A stretch of DNA of 36,685 bases from Streptomyces sp. G44. Lineage in GTDB: Bacteria > Actinomycetota > Actinomycetes > Streptomycetales > Streptomycetaceae. Position 1 is the first letter of the stretch. Each line of letters starts with the position of its first letter. The notes below the pieces were generated by a model. The model was not told the origin of the DNA. It saw only the letters and a program-made list of their open reading frames with translations, and did no database searches. The translations under genes were made by a program, and so were the position numbers. Below, piece by piece: positions 8,671 through 16,097 of the stretch. Location: the NCBI RefSeq assembly GCF_016905445.1, contig NZ_JAFEXF010000059.1, positions 1 to 36,685 of the forward strand, written 5' to 3'.

Positions 8671-9564
8671 GTGGTCGACATTCGTGTTCCGGACGGACTG
8701 GTAGCCGCGCAGCACATGTACGCCGGTGCTGCCGGGCGCGCCTTCATCGACGTACTGCCCGCGCGCGTGCGGGAGTTCATGGAGCGGTGGGACCTGACGC
8801 CGGACGGGGAGCCGATGCACGGCCAGGCCGCGCTCGTGCTGCCCGTGGTGCGCGCCGACGGGACGCCCGCCGTGGTCAAGTTCCAGGTGCTCGACGAGGA
8901 GACCGAGGGGGAGCCGGTCGCGCTGCGGGTGTGGGGCGGCGACGGGGCCGTACGGCTCCTGGACCATGACCCCGCGACCGGCACGATGCTGCTCGAACGG
9001 CTCGACGAGCGGCGGATGCTGTCCACGACGGCCGACACCCGTGAGGCCGTCCTCGTCATCGCCGGACTCCTCGCCCGGCTCACCGCGGGGCCAGCGCCGG
9101 AGGGCATGCGGCGGCTCGGCGACATCGCGGCACAGATGGTCGACGACCTGCCCGCCGCGCTCAAGGCGATCCCCGACCCGGCCGAGCGCGCGCTCGTCGA
9201 GCGGTGCGGGGGCGCGGTGCGCGAGGTCATGGGCGAGCCGGGCGACCGGATGTTCCACTGGGACCTGCACTTCGAGAACGTCCTGGCCGCCGAGCGCGAG
9301 CCGTGGCTCGCCATCGACCCCAAGCCGCTCGCCGGGGACCCCGGGTTCGACCTGTGGCCCGTCCTCGACAACCGCTTCGAGCCCGAGGAGGTGCTGTGGC
9401 GGTTCGACGCCCTGACCGAGGTCATGGGGCTCGACCGGGAGCGGGCGCGCGCCTGGACGCTGGGGCGTGTGGTGCAGAACGCGCTGTGGGAGATCGAGGA
9501 CGGGCGGCCCCTGCCGCCGGACGACATGGAGATCGCGCGGCGGCTGCTGGCGTCGGGGCGGTGA
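8671..9564 (+). CDS. Aminoglycoside-phosphotransferase-family kinase
   Basis: A 297-aa protein of the APH fold, closest by pattern to streptomycin-6-kinase-type proteins. The catalytic loop HWDLHFEN (about 196-203) gives the HxDxxxxN signature, and AIDPKPLAGDPGFD (about 214-227) holds the Mg-binding Asp. VVKFQVLDEE contains the expected nucleotide-binding Lys. The family phosphorylates small molecules with ATP; whether this one gives drug resistance cannot be told. A GTG at 8662 is in frame but lies inside the predicted -10 (TAGCGT), so GTG 8671 is preferred with a leaderless mRNA. The next gene on the strand, an acetyltransferase, has its own promoter. Confidence 0.85.
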   Translation: MVDIRVPDGLVAAQHMYAGAAGRAFIDVLPARVREFMERWDLTPDGEPMHGQAALVLPVVRADGTPAVVKFQVLDEETEGEPVALRVWGGDGAVRLLDHDPATGTMLLERLDERRMLSTTADTREAVLVIAGLLARLTAGPAPEGMRRLGDIAAQMVDDLPAALKAIPDPAERALVERCGGAVREVMGEPGDRMFHWDLHFENVLAAEREPWLAIDPKPLAGDPGFDLWPVLDNRFEPEEVLWRFDALTEVMGLDRERARAWTLGRVVQNALWEIEDGRPLPPDDMEIARRLLASGR

Positions 9565-9601
9565 CTCCGGTCCGGGCGGGCGCCCGTGTGGTGAGACGGC
9601 G

Positions 9602-9632
9602 TTGACCCCGGCGGGCCGCCGCTGGCTAGCCT
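9602..9632 (+). promoter_or_regulatory. Promoter for a leaderless GNAT mRNA
   Basis: TTGACC (9602-9607) and TAGCCT (9627-9632) are spaced by 19 bp. The ATG at 9639 is exactly seven bases past the -10, which places the transcript start on the start codon. No Shine-Dalgarno sequence is present between them. Confidence 0.65.
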
Positions 9633-9638
9633 GCCCCC

Positions 9639-10118
9639 ATGATTCGTACCGCCACACCCGACGACATCCCCGTCATCCACGCCCTGGTCCGCGACCTCGC
9701 CGCGTACGAGAAGGCGCCCGACGAGGCGAAGGCCACCGAGGAGCAGCTGCGCGAGGCGCTGTTCGGCGAGCGGCCCGCCGCGTTCGCGCACATCGCGCAG
9801 GACGACGCGACCGGCGAGGTGGCGGGCTTCTCGCTGTGGTTCCTCAACTTCTCCACGTGGCGCGGCGTGCACGGGATCTACCTGGAGGACCTGTACGTAC
9901 GTCCCGAGGCACGCGGCGGCGGGCACGGCAAGGCGCTGCTCACCGAGCTCGCCCGCATCTGCGTCGAGCGCGGCTACGAGCGGCTGGAGTGGTCCGTCCT
10001 CGACTGGAACGAACCGTCCATCCGGTTCTACGAGTCGCTCGGCGCGCGGCCCCAGGACGAGTGGACCGTGTACCGGCTGACCGATGACGCGCTCACCGCG
10101 CTCGGGTCGAACGCCTGA
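9639..10118 (+). CDS. GNAT acetyltransferase, spermidine/thialysine (SSAT)-like
   Basis: A 159-aa single-domain GNAT enzyme that uses acetyl-CoA. The segments YLEDLYVRPEARGGGHGKAL (about 84-103, with the Q/RxxGxG/A-type CoA loop) and WSVLDWNEPSIRFYESLGA (about 127-145) are the hallmark pattern of the SAT1/SAT2 group, so a polyamine or thialysine-like amine is a reasonable substrate. This is known of the family, not shown here. The promoter and start codon are arranged for a leaderless mRNA. It converges on the Eis-like gene with only seven bases between the stops and no visible terminator. Confidence 0.88.
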   Translation: MIRTATPDDIPVIHALVRDLAAYEKAPDEAKATEEQLREALFGERPAAFAHIAQDDATGEVAGFSLWFLNFSTWRGVHGIYLEDLYVRPEARGGGHGKALLTELARICVERGYERLEWSVLDWNEPSIRFYESLGARPQDEWTVYRLTDDALTALGSNA

Positions 10119-10125
10119 CCCTCGG

Positions 10126-11397
10126 CTAGAACTCGTCCACCGTGTGCGGCAGCAGGGCGGTGCGCAGCGCCGCGTCCAGGGCCCTCGCCGTGCCCGGCGT
10201 GTGCTCCTCGGCCAGGCCCGCGCGGACCAGGGCGGTGACGTCCGTGCCGCCCAGGTAGGCGGCCGCCAGGTCGCGCACGTCGAGGGTGAGGTCCGCGGGG
10301 CCGTCCGTCCTGTCGTACGCGCAGCTCCCGGGGGACGCCGTCAGGCGGTGACGGCCCGCGTTGCCGGGGAGCCGGTCGTCGCGCACGTCGAGGACCACGT
10401 CCACCGGGGCCGCCCAGGAGCGGGCGGTCAGCGCGGCCCGTACGTCGATGAGGCGGGCCCACAGTCCGGGGAACTGGCCCGTGACGCGCACCTGGTCGCG
10501 GTCGGCGGCGAAGAGCAGCAGGGGGTCGTCCAGGGGCCGGCCCCAGGCGCGGACCGTGCCCGTCAGGTCGATGGCGGCGAGGTAGCGCCACAGGGCCGCC
10601 GCGACGGCCGGGGTGTCCGCCTCCAGGTCGTCCAGGCGGACCAGGCCCGGGGCGTCGTCGCGGGTCTTGGTGCGGTAGATCGCGTACCCGGCGATGGGGG
10701 ACGGGCCTGCCGGGTTCCCGACGGTGACGACGCGGGGCGGGGACAGCTCGTCGTCGTCCTCGTCCTCCTCCGCCATCCACTCCTCGCGCCACCACGCCTC
10801 CGTGCGGGCGAGACGGCCGGCGCGGGCGGTGCGGGTGCGGTCGTAGTACGGGCCGAGCACGTCCGCCGCCTCGGACGGGTCCAGCAGGCGCAGGGGGCGG
10901 TCGTCCGGGGTGACGCGCAGGGCCAGGGGGCGGCGGGAGTCGATCTCCACGGTGTTGCCGAGGGTGGCCGGGCCGAAGCCGAACCTGCCGTAGATCGCGT
11001 CCTCCGACGCCCAGAGGGAGGCGATCGGGGCGCCGTCCGCCGCCGCCCTGGCGAACATCTCGGCGATCATCCCGGAGAGCACGCCGCGCCGCCGGTGCGT
11101 CGGCGCCACGGAGACGAACGTCAGGCCGGGGCAGGGCAGTTCGCCGCCGGGGACGGAGACGGTGAAGGGGAACGCCGCGAGAAATCCGACGAGTTCGTCG
11201 CCGTCGTACGCGCCGATGCGGACGCAGTCGAGCAGCAGATCGCGGTGGTGCTTGCGCTTCTCGTCCTCCGGGCTCTCGTGGAAGACGAGGTACGCGAGGG
11301 AGAGGGCGCGGTCGATGCCGGCCTCGGGGATGTCGCGGAACTGGATGGAGGGCGTGACAGGGGGCGTAGCAGGGGGGTGGACTGGTTCCATATCCAT
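10126..11397 (-). CDS. Eis-like GNAT N-acetyltransferase
   Basis: A 423-aa protein with the three-part layout of Eis-family acetyltransferases: an N-terminal GNAT domain with VSVAPTHRRRGVLSGMI (CoA-binding RRxG loop, about 102-118) followed by YGRFGFGPAT, a second GNAT-like part, and a C-terminal sterol-carrier-like domain ending in a free Phe carboxylate (TVDEF), which in Eis acts in catalysis. Eis proteins acetylate amines of many compounds, including aminoglycosides. A -10-like TACCGT (11410-11405) is followed by seven bases and the ATG at 11397, which favours this start over the ATG at 11391 and fits a leaderless mRNA. The -35 is weak. Confidence 0.88.
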   Translation of the reverse strand: MDMEPVHPPATPPVTPSIQFRDIPEAGIDRALSLAYLVFHESPEDEKRKHHRDLLLDCVRIGAYDGDELVGFLAAFPFTVSVPGGELPCPGLTFVSVAPTHRRRGVLSGMIAEMFARAAADGAPIASLWASEDAIYGRFGFGPATLGNTVEIDSRRPLALRVTPDDRPLRLLDPSEAADVLGPYYDRTRTARAGRLARTEAWWREEWMAEEDEDDDELSPPRVVTVGNPAGPSPIAGYAIYRTKTRDDAPGLVRLDDLEADTPAVAAALWRYLAAIDLTGTVRAWGRPLDDPLLLFAADRDQVRVTGQFPGLWARLIDVRAALTARSWAAPVDVVLDVRDDRLPGNAGRHRLTASPGSCAYDRTDGPADLTLDVRDLAAAYLGGTDVTALVRAGLAEEHTPGTARALDAALRTALLPHTVDEF

Positions 11398-11460
11398 TTA
11401 ACGGACGGTAGTTCCCGGATGCCGTGCGGACGAGTGGATTTCGGCCGGGGGGGGAGGGGC

Positions 11461-11525
11461 TGGGGTTCAGGGTCAGGGGCTCAGGGCTCAGGGCTCAGGG
11501 GGCAGGGGGTAGGGGGCAGGGTTCA
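11461..11525. repeat. G-rich TCAGGG-type tandem repeat at a gene end
   Basis: The motif (C)TCAGGG recurs about seven times between 11467 and 11500, with GGCAGGGGG-type runs after it up to the oxidoreductase stop codon. The plus strand could form G-quadruplexes. The tract lies between the Eis-like gene and the end of the quinone oxidoreductase. Confidence 0.65.
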
Positions 11526-12647
11526 GGGGATCAGGACCACCTTGCCCATCGTGGCGCGGGTCTCCAGCGCGTGGTGCGCCGCTGCCGCCTCCGCCAGGGG
11601 GAAGCGCTGGACGGCCGGGGTGAAGTGGCCGGTCGCCGCCTCGGCCAGGGCGGCCAGTTCCAGGGTGCGGACGGGGTTCTCGCCGCCCGCCTTCCGCATC
11701 ATCGCCGGGCCGAGCACGTTGAGCTGCGTGATGCCGCGGGCGGCGAGTTCCGCCTCGTCGAACGTCAGCGGCTCGCCGTCGTGCAGGCCCTTGCCCGACC
11801 AGCCGAAGACGACGTGGCGGCCACCGGGGGCGAGCAGGTCGACCGCGGCCAGGCCCGCGTCGCCGCCCACTCCGTCGAAGACGATGGTCGCGGTGCGGCC
11901 GTCGGAGCTTTGCCGGTTCTGCTGGTTCTGCCGGTTCTGCTGGTTCTGCCGGTTCTGCTGGTTCTGCCGGTTCTGCTGGTTTTGGTGGTTTTGGTGGTTC
12001 TGCTGGTTTCTCTTGCTCTTCTTCAGGTACGCGCGGACCTCGTCGGGCCAGGACGGGTTCTTGTAGTCCACGGCCAGGTCGGCGCCGTTCGCCCTGACGC
12101 GGGCCGTCTTCTCCGGGCCGCCCGCCAGACCGATGACCGTGGCGCCCCGGTGCTTGGCGTACTGCGTCAGGAGCGTGCCGATGCCGCCTGCCGCCGCGGG
12201 GATGATCACCACGGAGTCGGGGTCCGGCTCCGCGAACTGGACGATGCCCATCGTCGTGCGGCCGGTGCCGATCAGCGCGACCGCCTCCGCGAAGTCCAGG
12301 CCGGCGGGGAGCTCGTGCAGACGGGACGCCTCGGTGACGGTCTGCTCGGCGTAGCCCCCGGGGGCGAAGCCGATGTGGGCGACGACGCGCTTGCCGAGCC
12401 AGGCCGGGTCGACGCCCTCGCCCAGCGCGTCGACCGTGCCGGCCACCTCGCGGCCGGGGATCGTGGGCAGGGAGGGGAGTTGGGGCAGCGGGCCCTGGAA
12501 GCCTTCGCGGATCGCGGTGTCCAGGAGGTGCACGCCGGCTGCGGCGACCTTGATGCGGACCTGGCCGGTGGCCGGCTCTGGTGCGGGCGTCTCCTCGTAT
12601 ACGAGGTTGTCGGCGGGGCCGAAGGCGTGGAGGCGGATGGCGTGCAT
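11523..12647 (-). CDS. NADPH:quinone oxidoreductase-like MDR enzyme with an NxQ-repeat insertion
   Basis: A 374-aa medium-chain dehydrogenase/reductase of the zinc-independent quinone-oxidoreductase type. The N-terminal GroES-like domain has PGREVAGTVDALGEGVD; the Rossmann domain has AAAGGIGTLLTQYAK (about 151-165), the NADPH-binding loop. These enzymes reduce quinones or enones with NADPH. Residues 214-246 are eleven NxQ triplets (NQQ, NHQ, NRQ), inserted after DEVRAYL and before ATIVFDGVGG, where relatives have a short loop. AGGAG five bases before the ATG supports the start. A SoxR-type promoter lies upstream, so induction by redox-active compounds is likely. The enzyme should remain foldable because the insertion falls between secondary-structure elements, but this is inference. 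Confidence 0.9.
   Translation of the reverse strand: MHAIRLHAFGPADNLVYEETPAPEPATGQVRIKVAAAGVHLLDTAIREGFQGPLPQLPSLPTIPGREVAGTVDALGEGVDPAWLGKRVVAHIGFAPGGYAEQTVTEASRLHELPAGLDFAEAVALIGTGRTTMGIVQFAEPDPDSVVIIPAAAGGIGTLLTQYAKHRGATVIGLAGGPEKTARVRANGADLAVDYKNPSWPDEVRAYLKKSKRNQQNHQNHQNQQNRQNQQNRQNQQNRQNQQNRQSSDGRTATIVFDGVGGDAGLAAVDLLAPGGRHVVFGWSGKGLHDGEPLTFDEAELAARGITQLNVLGPAMMRKAGGENPVRTLELAALAEAATGHFTPAVQRFPLAEAAAAHHALETRATMGKVVLIP
11910..12008 (-). repeat. Eleven 9-bp units coding NxQ
   Basis: Eleven exact 9-mers, read on the plus strand as CTGCTGGTT, CTGCCGGTT and TTGGTGGTT variants, fill 99 bp with no interruption and code for (NxQ)11 on the minus strand. Units with CTG and CCG centres alternate, so the higher-order period is 18 bp. 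Confidence 0.95.
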
Positions 12648-12685
12648 GGTGGCTCCTGGGTGAGGGCGGGGGGTGGTACGCCCTT

Positions 12686-12716
12686 ACTGTTCAACCTGAA
12701 GCGGACTTGAGGTCAA
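12686..12716 (-). promoter_or_regulatory. SoxR-type promoter and operator
   Basis: On the minus strand TTGACC (12716-12711) and AACAGT (12691-12686) are separated by a 19-bp spacer, the long spacing typical of MerR/SoxR-controlled promoters. Within the spacer region lies the imperfect inverted repeat ACCTGAAG-CGGA-CTTGAGGT (12694-12713), which differs by one base from the SoxR-box arms ACCTCAAG/CTTGAGGT. The quinone oxidoreductase starts 38 bp downstream. Confidence 0.7.
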
Positions 12717-12787
12717 GGCTCGGCCTGGGGGTTTGATGGCTTGATGGCTTGCCGGGCGTTGTCAGTGGCGGCGGGCACGATGGGGGC

Positions 12788-13891
12788 ATGGCTCAGAAGG
12801 CGAAGGTTGTGCGGGGTGCGAAGGCCGCGGGCGTCGTGAAGCGGGCGCGGCGGGCCGAGGTGCGGTTGCCGCCGCTGCGGTCCTTCGAGGGAGGGGAGCT
12901 TGAGCCCGACGGGGACTACGACGGGGTCGAGTTCCGCGGGCTCGATCTCGGGGGGCAGGACGCGGGCGGGGCGCTGTTCATGGACTGCGCGGTGGTGGGA
13001 TGCGGGGTCGGGGAGACCCGGCTGGCCCGGGCGCGGTTCGTCGACTCCGTGCTGACCGGGTTGCGGGGCGTGGGGACCGACCTCGCGGAGGCGTCGCTGC
13101 GGGACGTGGAGGTGGTCGACGCGCGGCTGGGCGGGGTGCAGTTGCACGGGAGTGTGCTGGAGCGGGTCGTGGTGCGGGGCGGGAAGATCGACTACCTGAA
13201 CCTGCGGAAGGCGCGGTTGCGGGATGTGGTCTTCGAGGAGTGCGTGCTGGTGGAGCCGGACTTCGGGCTCGCGTCGTTGGAGCGGGTGGAGTTCCGGGAC
13301 TGCGTGCTGCGGGGGGTGGACTTCAGCGGGGTGCGGATGAAGGACGTGGATCTGCGGGCCGCGGGGGAGCTGGGGGTCGCGCGGGGGCTGGGGGCGTTGG
13401 CCGGGGCGGTGATCAGTCCCGGGCAGCTGATCGAGCTGGCGGCGGGGTTCGCGGCGGAGGTGGGGGTGCGGGTGGCTGGGCCGGGGGAGCAGGTGGGGGT
13501 GGTGTGCGGTGCGGGTGGTGGGAGGGTGCGGGAGCGGGTGGGGTGGTGGTGCGGGTGGGCGCCTTGGGTTCGGCTGTGGGCGGGCCGGGGGGGGATGTCA
13601 TGTCCGTGCTCGGTCCGTCGCCGCCACCTCCACCACGGGGACCGCCGTGCCTGGGGAACGGCGAAGGCCCCGTCCAGGGGACGGGGCCTTCGGGGAAGTG
13701 GCTGGGGCCGGGATCGAACCGGCGACCTATCGCTTTTCAGGCGATCGCTCGTACCAACTGAGCTACCCAGCCACGCGATCCGCGTGGAATCGCAAGCGGT
13801 CCTGACGGGATTTGAACCCGCGGCCTCCACCTTGACAGGGTGGCGAGCACTCCAAACTGCTCCACAGGACCAAGCATTGTGCGAGCACTAG
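12788..13891 (+). CDS. Pentapeptide-repeat protein with a run-on 3' end
   Basis: The frame encodes 367 aa. Residues about 38-195 are pentapeptide-repeat-like (CVLVEPDFG, VEFRDCVLRGVDFSGVRMKDVDLRA), which fold as a right-handed beta helix; roles in this family vary widely and none is assigned. After GAVISPGQLIELAAGFAAEVGVRV (about residue 230), where such proteins would be expected to end, the frame continues without a stop through an extremely G-rich tract (13440-13570) and then antisense through tRNA-Phe and tRNA-Asp to a TAG at 13889. The last 130 or so residues are therefore probably not a selected product; a lost stop or small frameshift near 13470-13560 is likely. GGGGG lies just before the ATG. 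Confidence 0.7.
   Translation: MAQKAKVVRGAKAAGVVKRARRAEVRLPPLRSFEGGELEPDGDYDGVEFRGLDLGGQDAGGALFMDCAVVGCGVGETRLARARFVDSVLTGLRGVGTDLAEASLRDVEVVDARLGGVQLHGSVLERVVVRGGKIDYLNLRKARLRDVVFEECVLVEPDFGLASLERVEFRDCVLRGVDFSGVRMKDVDLRAAGELGVARGLGALAGAVISPGQLIELAAGFAAEVGVRVAGPGEQVGVVCGAGGGRVRERVGWWCGWAPWVRLWAGRGGMSCPCSVRRRHLHHGDRRAWGTAKAPSRGRGLRGSGWGRDRTGDLSLFRRSLVPTELPSHAIRVESQAVLTGFEPAASTLTGWRALQTAPQDQALCEH
13662..13692 (-). terminator. Terminator of the Glu-Asp-Phe tRNA operon
   Basis: A 14-bp perfect stem (CGAAGGCCCCGTCC, 13662-13675, with 13679-13692) with a 3-nt loop lies six bases past the 3' end of tRNA-Phe on the minus strand. Confidence 0.8.
13699..13772 (-). tRNA. tRNA-Phe (anticodon GAA)
   Basis: A 74-nt cloverleaf. 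Acceptor arms GGCTGGG/CCCAGCC, anticodon stem ATCGC/GCGAT, loop CTGAAAA with anticodon GAA at 13738-13736, T-loop TTCGATC. CCA is not encoded. Third of a minus-strand tRNA operon. Confidence 0.97.
13797..13871 (-). tRNA. tRNA-Asp (anticodon GTC)
   Basis: A 75-nt cloverleaf. Acceptor arms GGTCCTG/CAGGACC, anticodon stem CCACC/GGTGG, loop CTGTCAA with anticodon GTC at 13836-13834, T-loop TTCAAAT. CCA is not encoded. Second of the operon. Confidence 0.97.
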
Positions 13892-13910
13892 TCTCGCACA
13901 AGGTGTTGCG

Positions 13911-13983
13911 TGCCCCCAACGGGATTCGAACCCGTGCTACCGCCTTGAAAGGGCGGCGTCCTGGGCCACTAGACGATGAGGGC
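13911..13983 (-). tRNA. tRNA-Glu (anticodon TTC)
   Basis: A 73-nt cloverleaf. Acceptor arms GCCCTCA/TGGGGGC with one T-G pair, anticodon stem CCGCC/GGCGG, loop CTTTCAA with anticodon TTC at 13949-13947, T-loop TTCGAAT. CCA is not encoded. First of the operon, 39 bp before tRNA-Asp. Confidence 0.97.
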
Positions 13984-14027
13984 TAAGGGCCCACCTGGGC
14001 GCTTTGCAGCGCGTCGGGGACGTGAGA

Positions 14028-14057
14028 AGCATATGGGATGCGGAGAGGTATCGCCAA
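14028..14057 (-). promoter_or_regulatory. Candidate promoter of the tRNA operon
   Basis: On the minus strand TTGGCG (14057-14052) and TATGCT (14033-14028) are spaced by 18 bp, about 45 bp before tRNA-Glu. The same TATGCT hexamer precedes tRNA-Lys at 19232-19237. Confidence 0.45.
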
Positions 14058-14062
14058 AACGG

Positions 14063-15592
14063 TTATCGGCGAGGCCGCGCTCCGGGCTGGTTCTCCTTGG
14101 GGAGATGGCGGCTGACCTCCGCCTTCGTCAGGCCGAGTCCGCCCAGTCTGATCTCGTCCCAGGCCTGGAGCCGCTTGGTCGTCCGGTCCAGGTAGAGCAC
14201 CGACGCCTCGACCGGATCGGGGTACTTGCCCTCGACCGCCCGCAGCCCGCTGCCGCCCGTCGATCCCTCGACGCGCAGCCGGGTGCCCCCGTCCATGAGC
14301 TCCATCTCCTGGTGGTGGATGTGGCCCGCGAGGACCAGCGGCACCTCGCCGTCCGTCTCGCGCGCCGTCGTCGGATTGTGCGCGATCGCCACGTCGACCG
14401 GGGTGCCGGCCGTCCGCTCGGCGCGCAGGGCCGAGGCGAGCCGTATGCCGGCCATCCGGTGGACGGAGTCGCCGTCGGGCCGCACGGAGCGGTCGGGGGT
14501 GTACTGCGGGTCGCCGATCCCGGCGAAGCGCAGTCCGGCGACGGTCTCCGCCTTGCCGTCGTCGAGCACGTGGACGTTCTCGAAGCGCTCCAGGTAGCGC
14601 TGCGTGGTGAGCGAGTCGTGGTTGCCGCGCACCCACACGTAAGGGGCGCCGAGGTCCTCGATCGGGTCGAGGAAGGGGTTCTCCGCCGCGCTGCCGTGGT
14701 CCATGGTGTCGCCGGAGTCGACGATGACGTTGATGTCGTACTGCTCGACGAGGGAAGCGATGATCTTCCAGCTCGCCGGGTTGAGGTGGATGTCGGAGAC
14801 GTGCAGGACCCGCATGGTCGTGGGGTCCGGCTGGTACGCGGGGAGCGTGGACGTGACGTCGTACAGCTTGGTCACATTGGTGACCAGGCGCGCCAACTCC
14901 TGCTGGTAGACGTCGAATTCGCTGACGATGCTGCGGGCGTTGCCGACGACCGAGGGGGCGCTGCTGAGCAGGCCGGAGAACTTCGGTTCCAGGACGGACT
15001 TGGGGTTCCAGGTGGCGTACGCCGCCGTACCCGAGGCCGCGAGGAGGGCGAGGGCCAGACCGCCCGCCGCGAGCGCGCGGCGCGGGCGGCGGTAGACGGC
15101 GAGGCCGAGCGCGGTGGCGCCCGAGACGACGGCGGCGCAGGAGCGTACGGCCAGGTCGAGCGTGCCGTGGCCGACATCGCGGACGACCTCGTCCTGGAGG
15201 CCCGAGAGCCGCTCCGGGTGGTCGACCAGGGCCTGGGAGCGCACCGGGTCGAGGCGGTCCACGTCCACGTCCAGGCGGATGGGGGCGGTGTGGGAGCGCA
15301 GTTCCAGGGCGCCGAGCGGGGAGACGTTGATCTTCGTGCCGCCGGTGAGGGACGGGCGGAGCGTCATGCGGGTGTCCATCGGGCCGACGGGCGCGCGCAC
15401 GCTGCCGACGATCAGCAGCCCCAGCCAGGCGCCGAGCAGGACGACCGTGATCAGGCCGAGGGCGCGGGTGTAGGGGTGCGGCGGGCTGACCAGTTCGCTG
15501 ACGGGGTGGGCGCGGCGGGCGCGGTAGTGGCCCATGAGGGCGCGGGCCGCCCTTCGTATGCCCTGCGGGACGACCGTGACGTCGCGAGCCAT
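14063..15592 (-). CDS. Membrane-anchored metallophosphoesterase
   Basis: A 509-aa protein. A hydrophobic helix (about 44-64) and another pair (about 150-195) anchor it. The C-terminal calcineurin-like phosphoesterase domain (about 258-470) carries the metal-ligand motifs in order: HVSDIHL (DxH), VDSGDTMDH (GD), VRGNHDSL (GNHD), IAHNP, and AGHIHHQE (GHxH). Such enzymes cleave phosphomonoesters, phosphodiesters or nucleotides; the substrate is unknown. Between the membrane pair and the catalytic domain lies a helical segment of about 50 residues. Start ATG 15592 lacks a strong Shine-Dalgarno. It is divergent from the small zincin gene with 71 bp between starts. Confidence 0.88.
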   Translation of the reverse strand: MARDVTVVPQGIRRAARALMGHYRARRAHPVSELVSPPHPYTRALGLITVVLLGAWLGLLIVGSVRAPVGPMDTRMTLRPSLTGGTKINVSPLGALELRSHTAPIRLDVDVDRLDPVRSQALVDHPERLSGLQDEVVRDVGHGTLDLAVRSCAAVVSGATALGLAVYRRPRRALAAGGLALALLAASGTAAYATWNPKSVLEPKFSGLLSSAPSVVGNARSIVSEFDVYQQELARLVTNVTKLYDVTSTLPAYQPDPTTMRVLHVSDIHLNPASWKIIASLVEQYDINVIVDSGDTMDHGSAAENPFLDPIEDLGAPYVWVRGNHDSLTTQRYLERFENVHVLDDGKAETVAGLRFAGIGDPQYTPDRSVRPDGDSVHRMAGIRLASALRAERTAGTPVDVAIAHNPTTARETDGEVPLVLAGHIHHQEMELMDGGTRLRVEGSTGGSGLRAVEGKYPDPVEASVLYLDRTTKRLQAWDEIRLGGLGLTKAEVSRHLPKENQPGARPRR

Positions 15593-15663
15593 TGGTCCCG
15601 TATGCCCAATTGGGGCGGGAGGTATGCCGGGACGGCGGGGACGGCGTGGCCGACAATGGGGGA

Positions 15664-16014
15664 GTGCTGGAGATGACGCGCGAGGAGTTCGAGGAACTGG
15701 TCGGCGAGGCCCTTGACCGGATTCCGCCGGAATTGACGCGGTTGATGGACAACGTGGCCGTTTTCGTGGAGGACGAGCCGCCCGCCGAGGATCCCGACTT
15801 GCTCGGGCTGTACGAAGGGACGCCGCTGACCGACCGGGGTGAGTGGTACGCGGGTGTCCTGCCGGACCGCATCACCATCTACCGGGGGCCCACGCTCCGC
15901 ATGTGCGAGTCGCGTGAGGACGTGGTCGCCGAGACGGAGATCACCGTCGTGCACGAGGTGGCCCACCACTTCGGGATCGACGACGCCCGGCTGCACGCGC
16001 TCGGGTACGGGTGA
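15664..16014 (+). CDS. Small zincin-like metallopeptidase
   Basis: A 116-aa protein with the zinc-binding HEVAHHFGID motif (HExxH plus a downstream Asp) near the C-terminus, typical of a widespread actinobacterial single-domain zincin group annotated as a metallopeptidase family; the substrate is unknown. It has no signal peptide, so it is cytoplasmic. Two starts are possible: GTG 15664, which follows a -10-like GACAAT (15652-15657) by six bases and would be leaderless, or ATG 15673, which has GGGGGAG (15658-15664) about eight bases upstream. I chose the GTG because the spacing repeats that of other leaderless genes in the window; three residues are at stake. Confidence 0.85.
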   Translation: MLEMTREEFEELVGEALDRIPPELTRLMDNVAVFVEDEPPAEDPDLLGLYEGTPLTDRGEWYAGVLPDRITIYRGPTLRMCESREDVVAETEITVVHEVAHHFGIDDARLHALGYG

Positions 16015-16097
16015 GGGCACCGCCGCCGTGTCCTCTTGCGGGCCGCGGGAGTTGGGCAGGGCGTCCCCATTCTCAGCGCCTCAGGAGGTGCTCGGTC

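Noticed and set aside
7659..9926. Upstream extension of the FAD oxidoreductase frame to 1230 residues
   Set aside because: It lies antisense to the DsbA-like, kinase and GNAT genes and has no family character before MNSSTTH.
13860..13910. Separate gene in the spacer between tRNA-Asp and tRNA-Glu
   Set aside because: Too short, and only the run-on frame crosses it.
15593..15878. Minus-strand frame extending from 15878 across the metallophosphoesterase region
   Set aside because: It is antisense to the zincin gene and out of frame with the phosphoesterase motifs.
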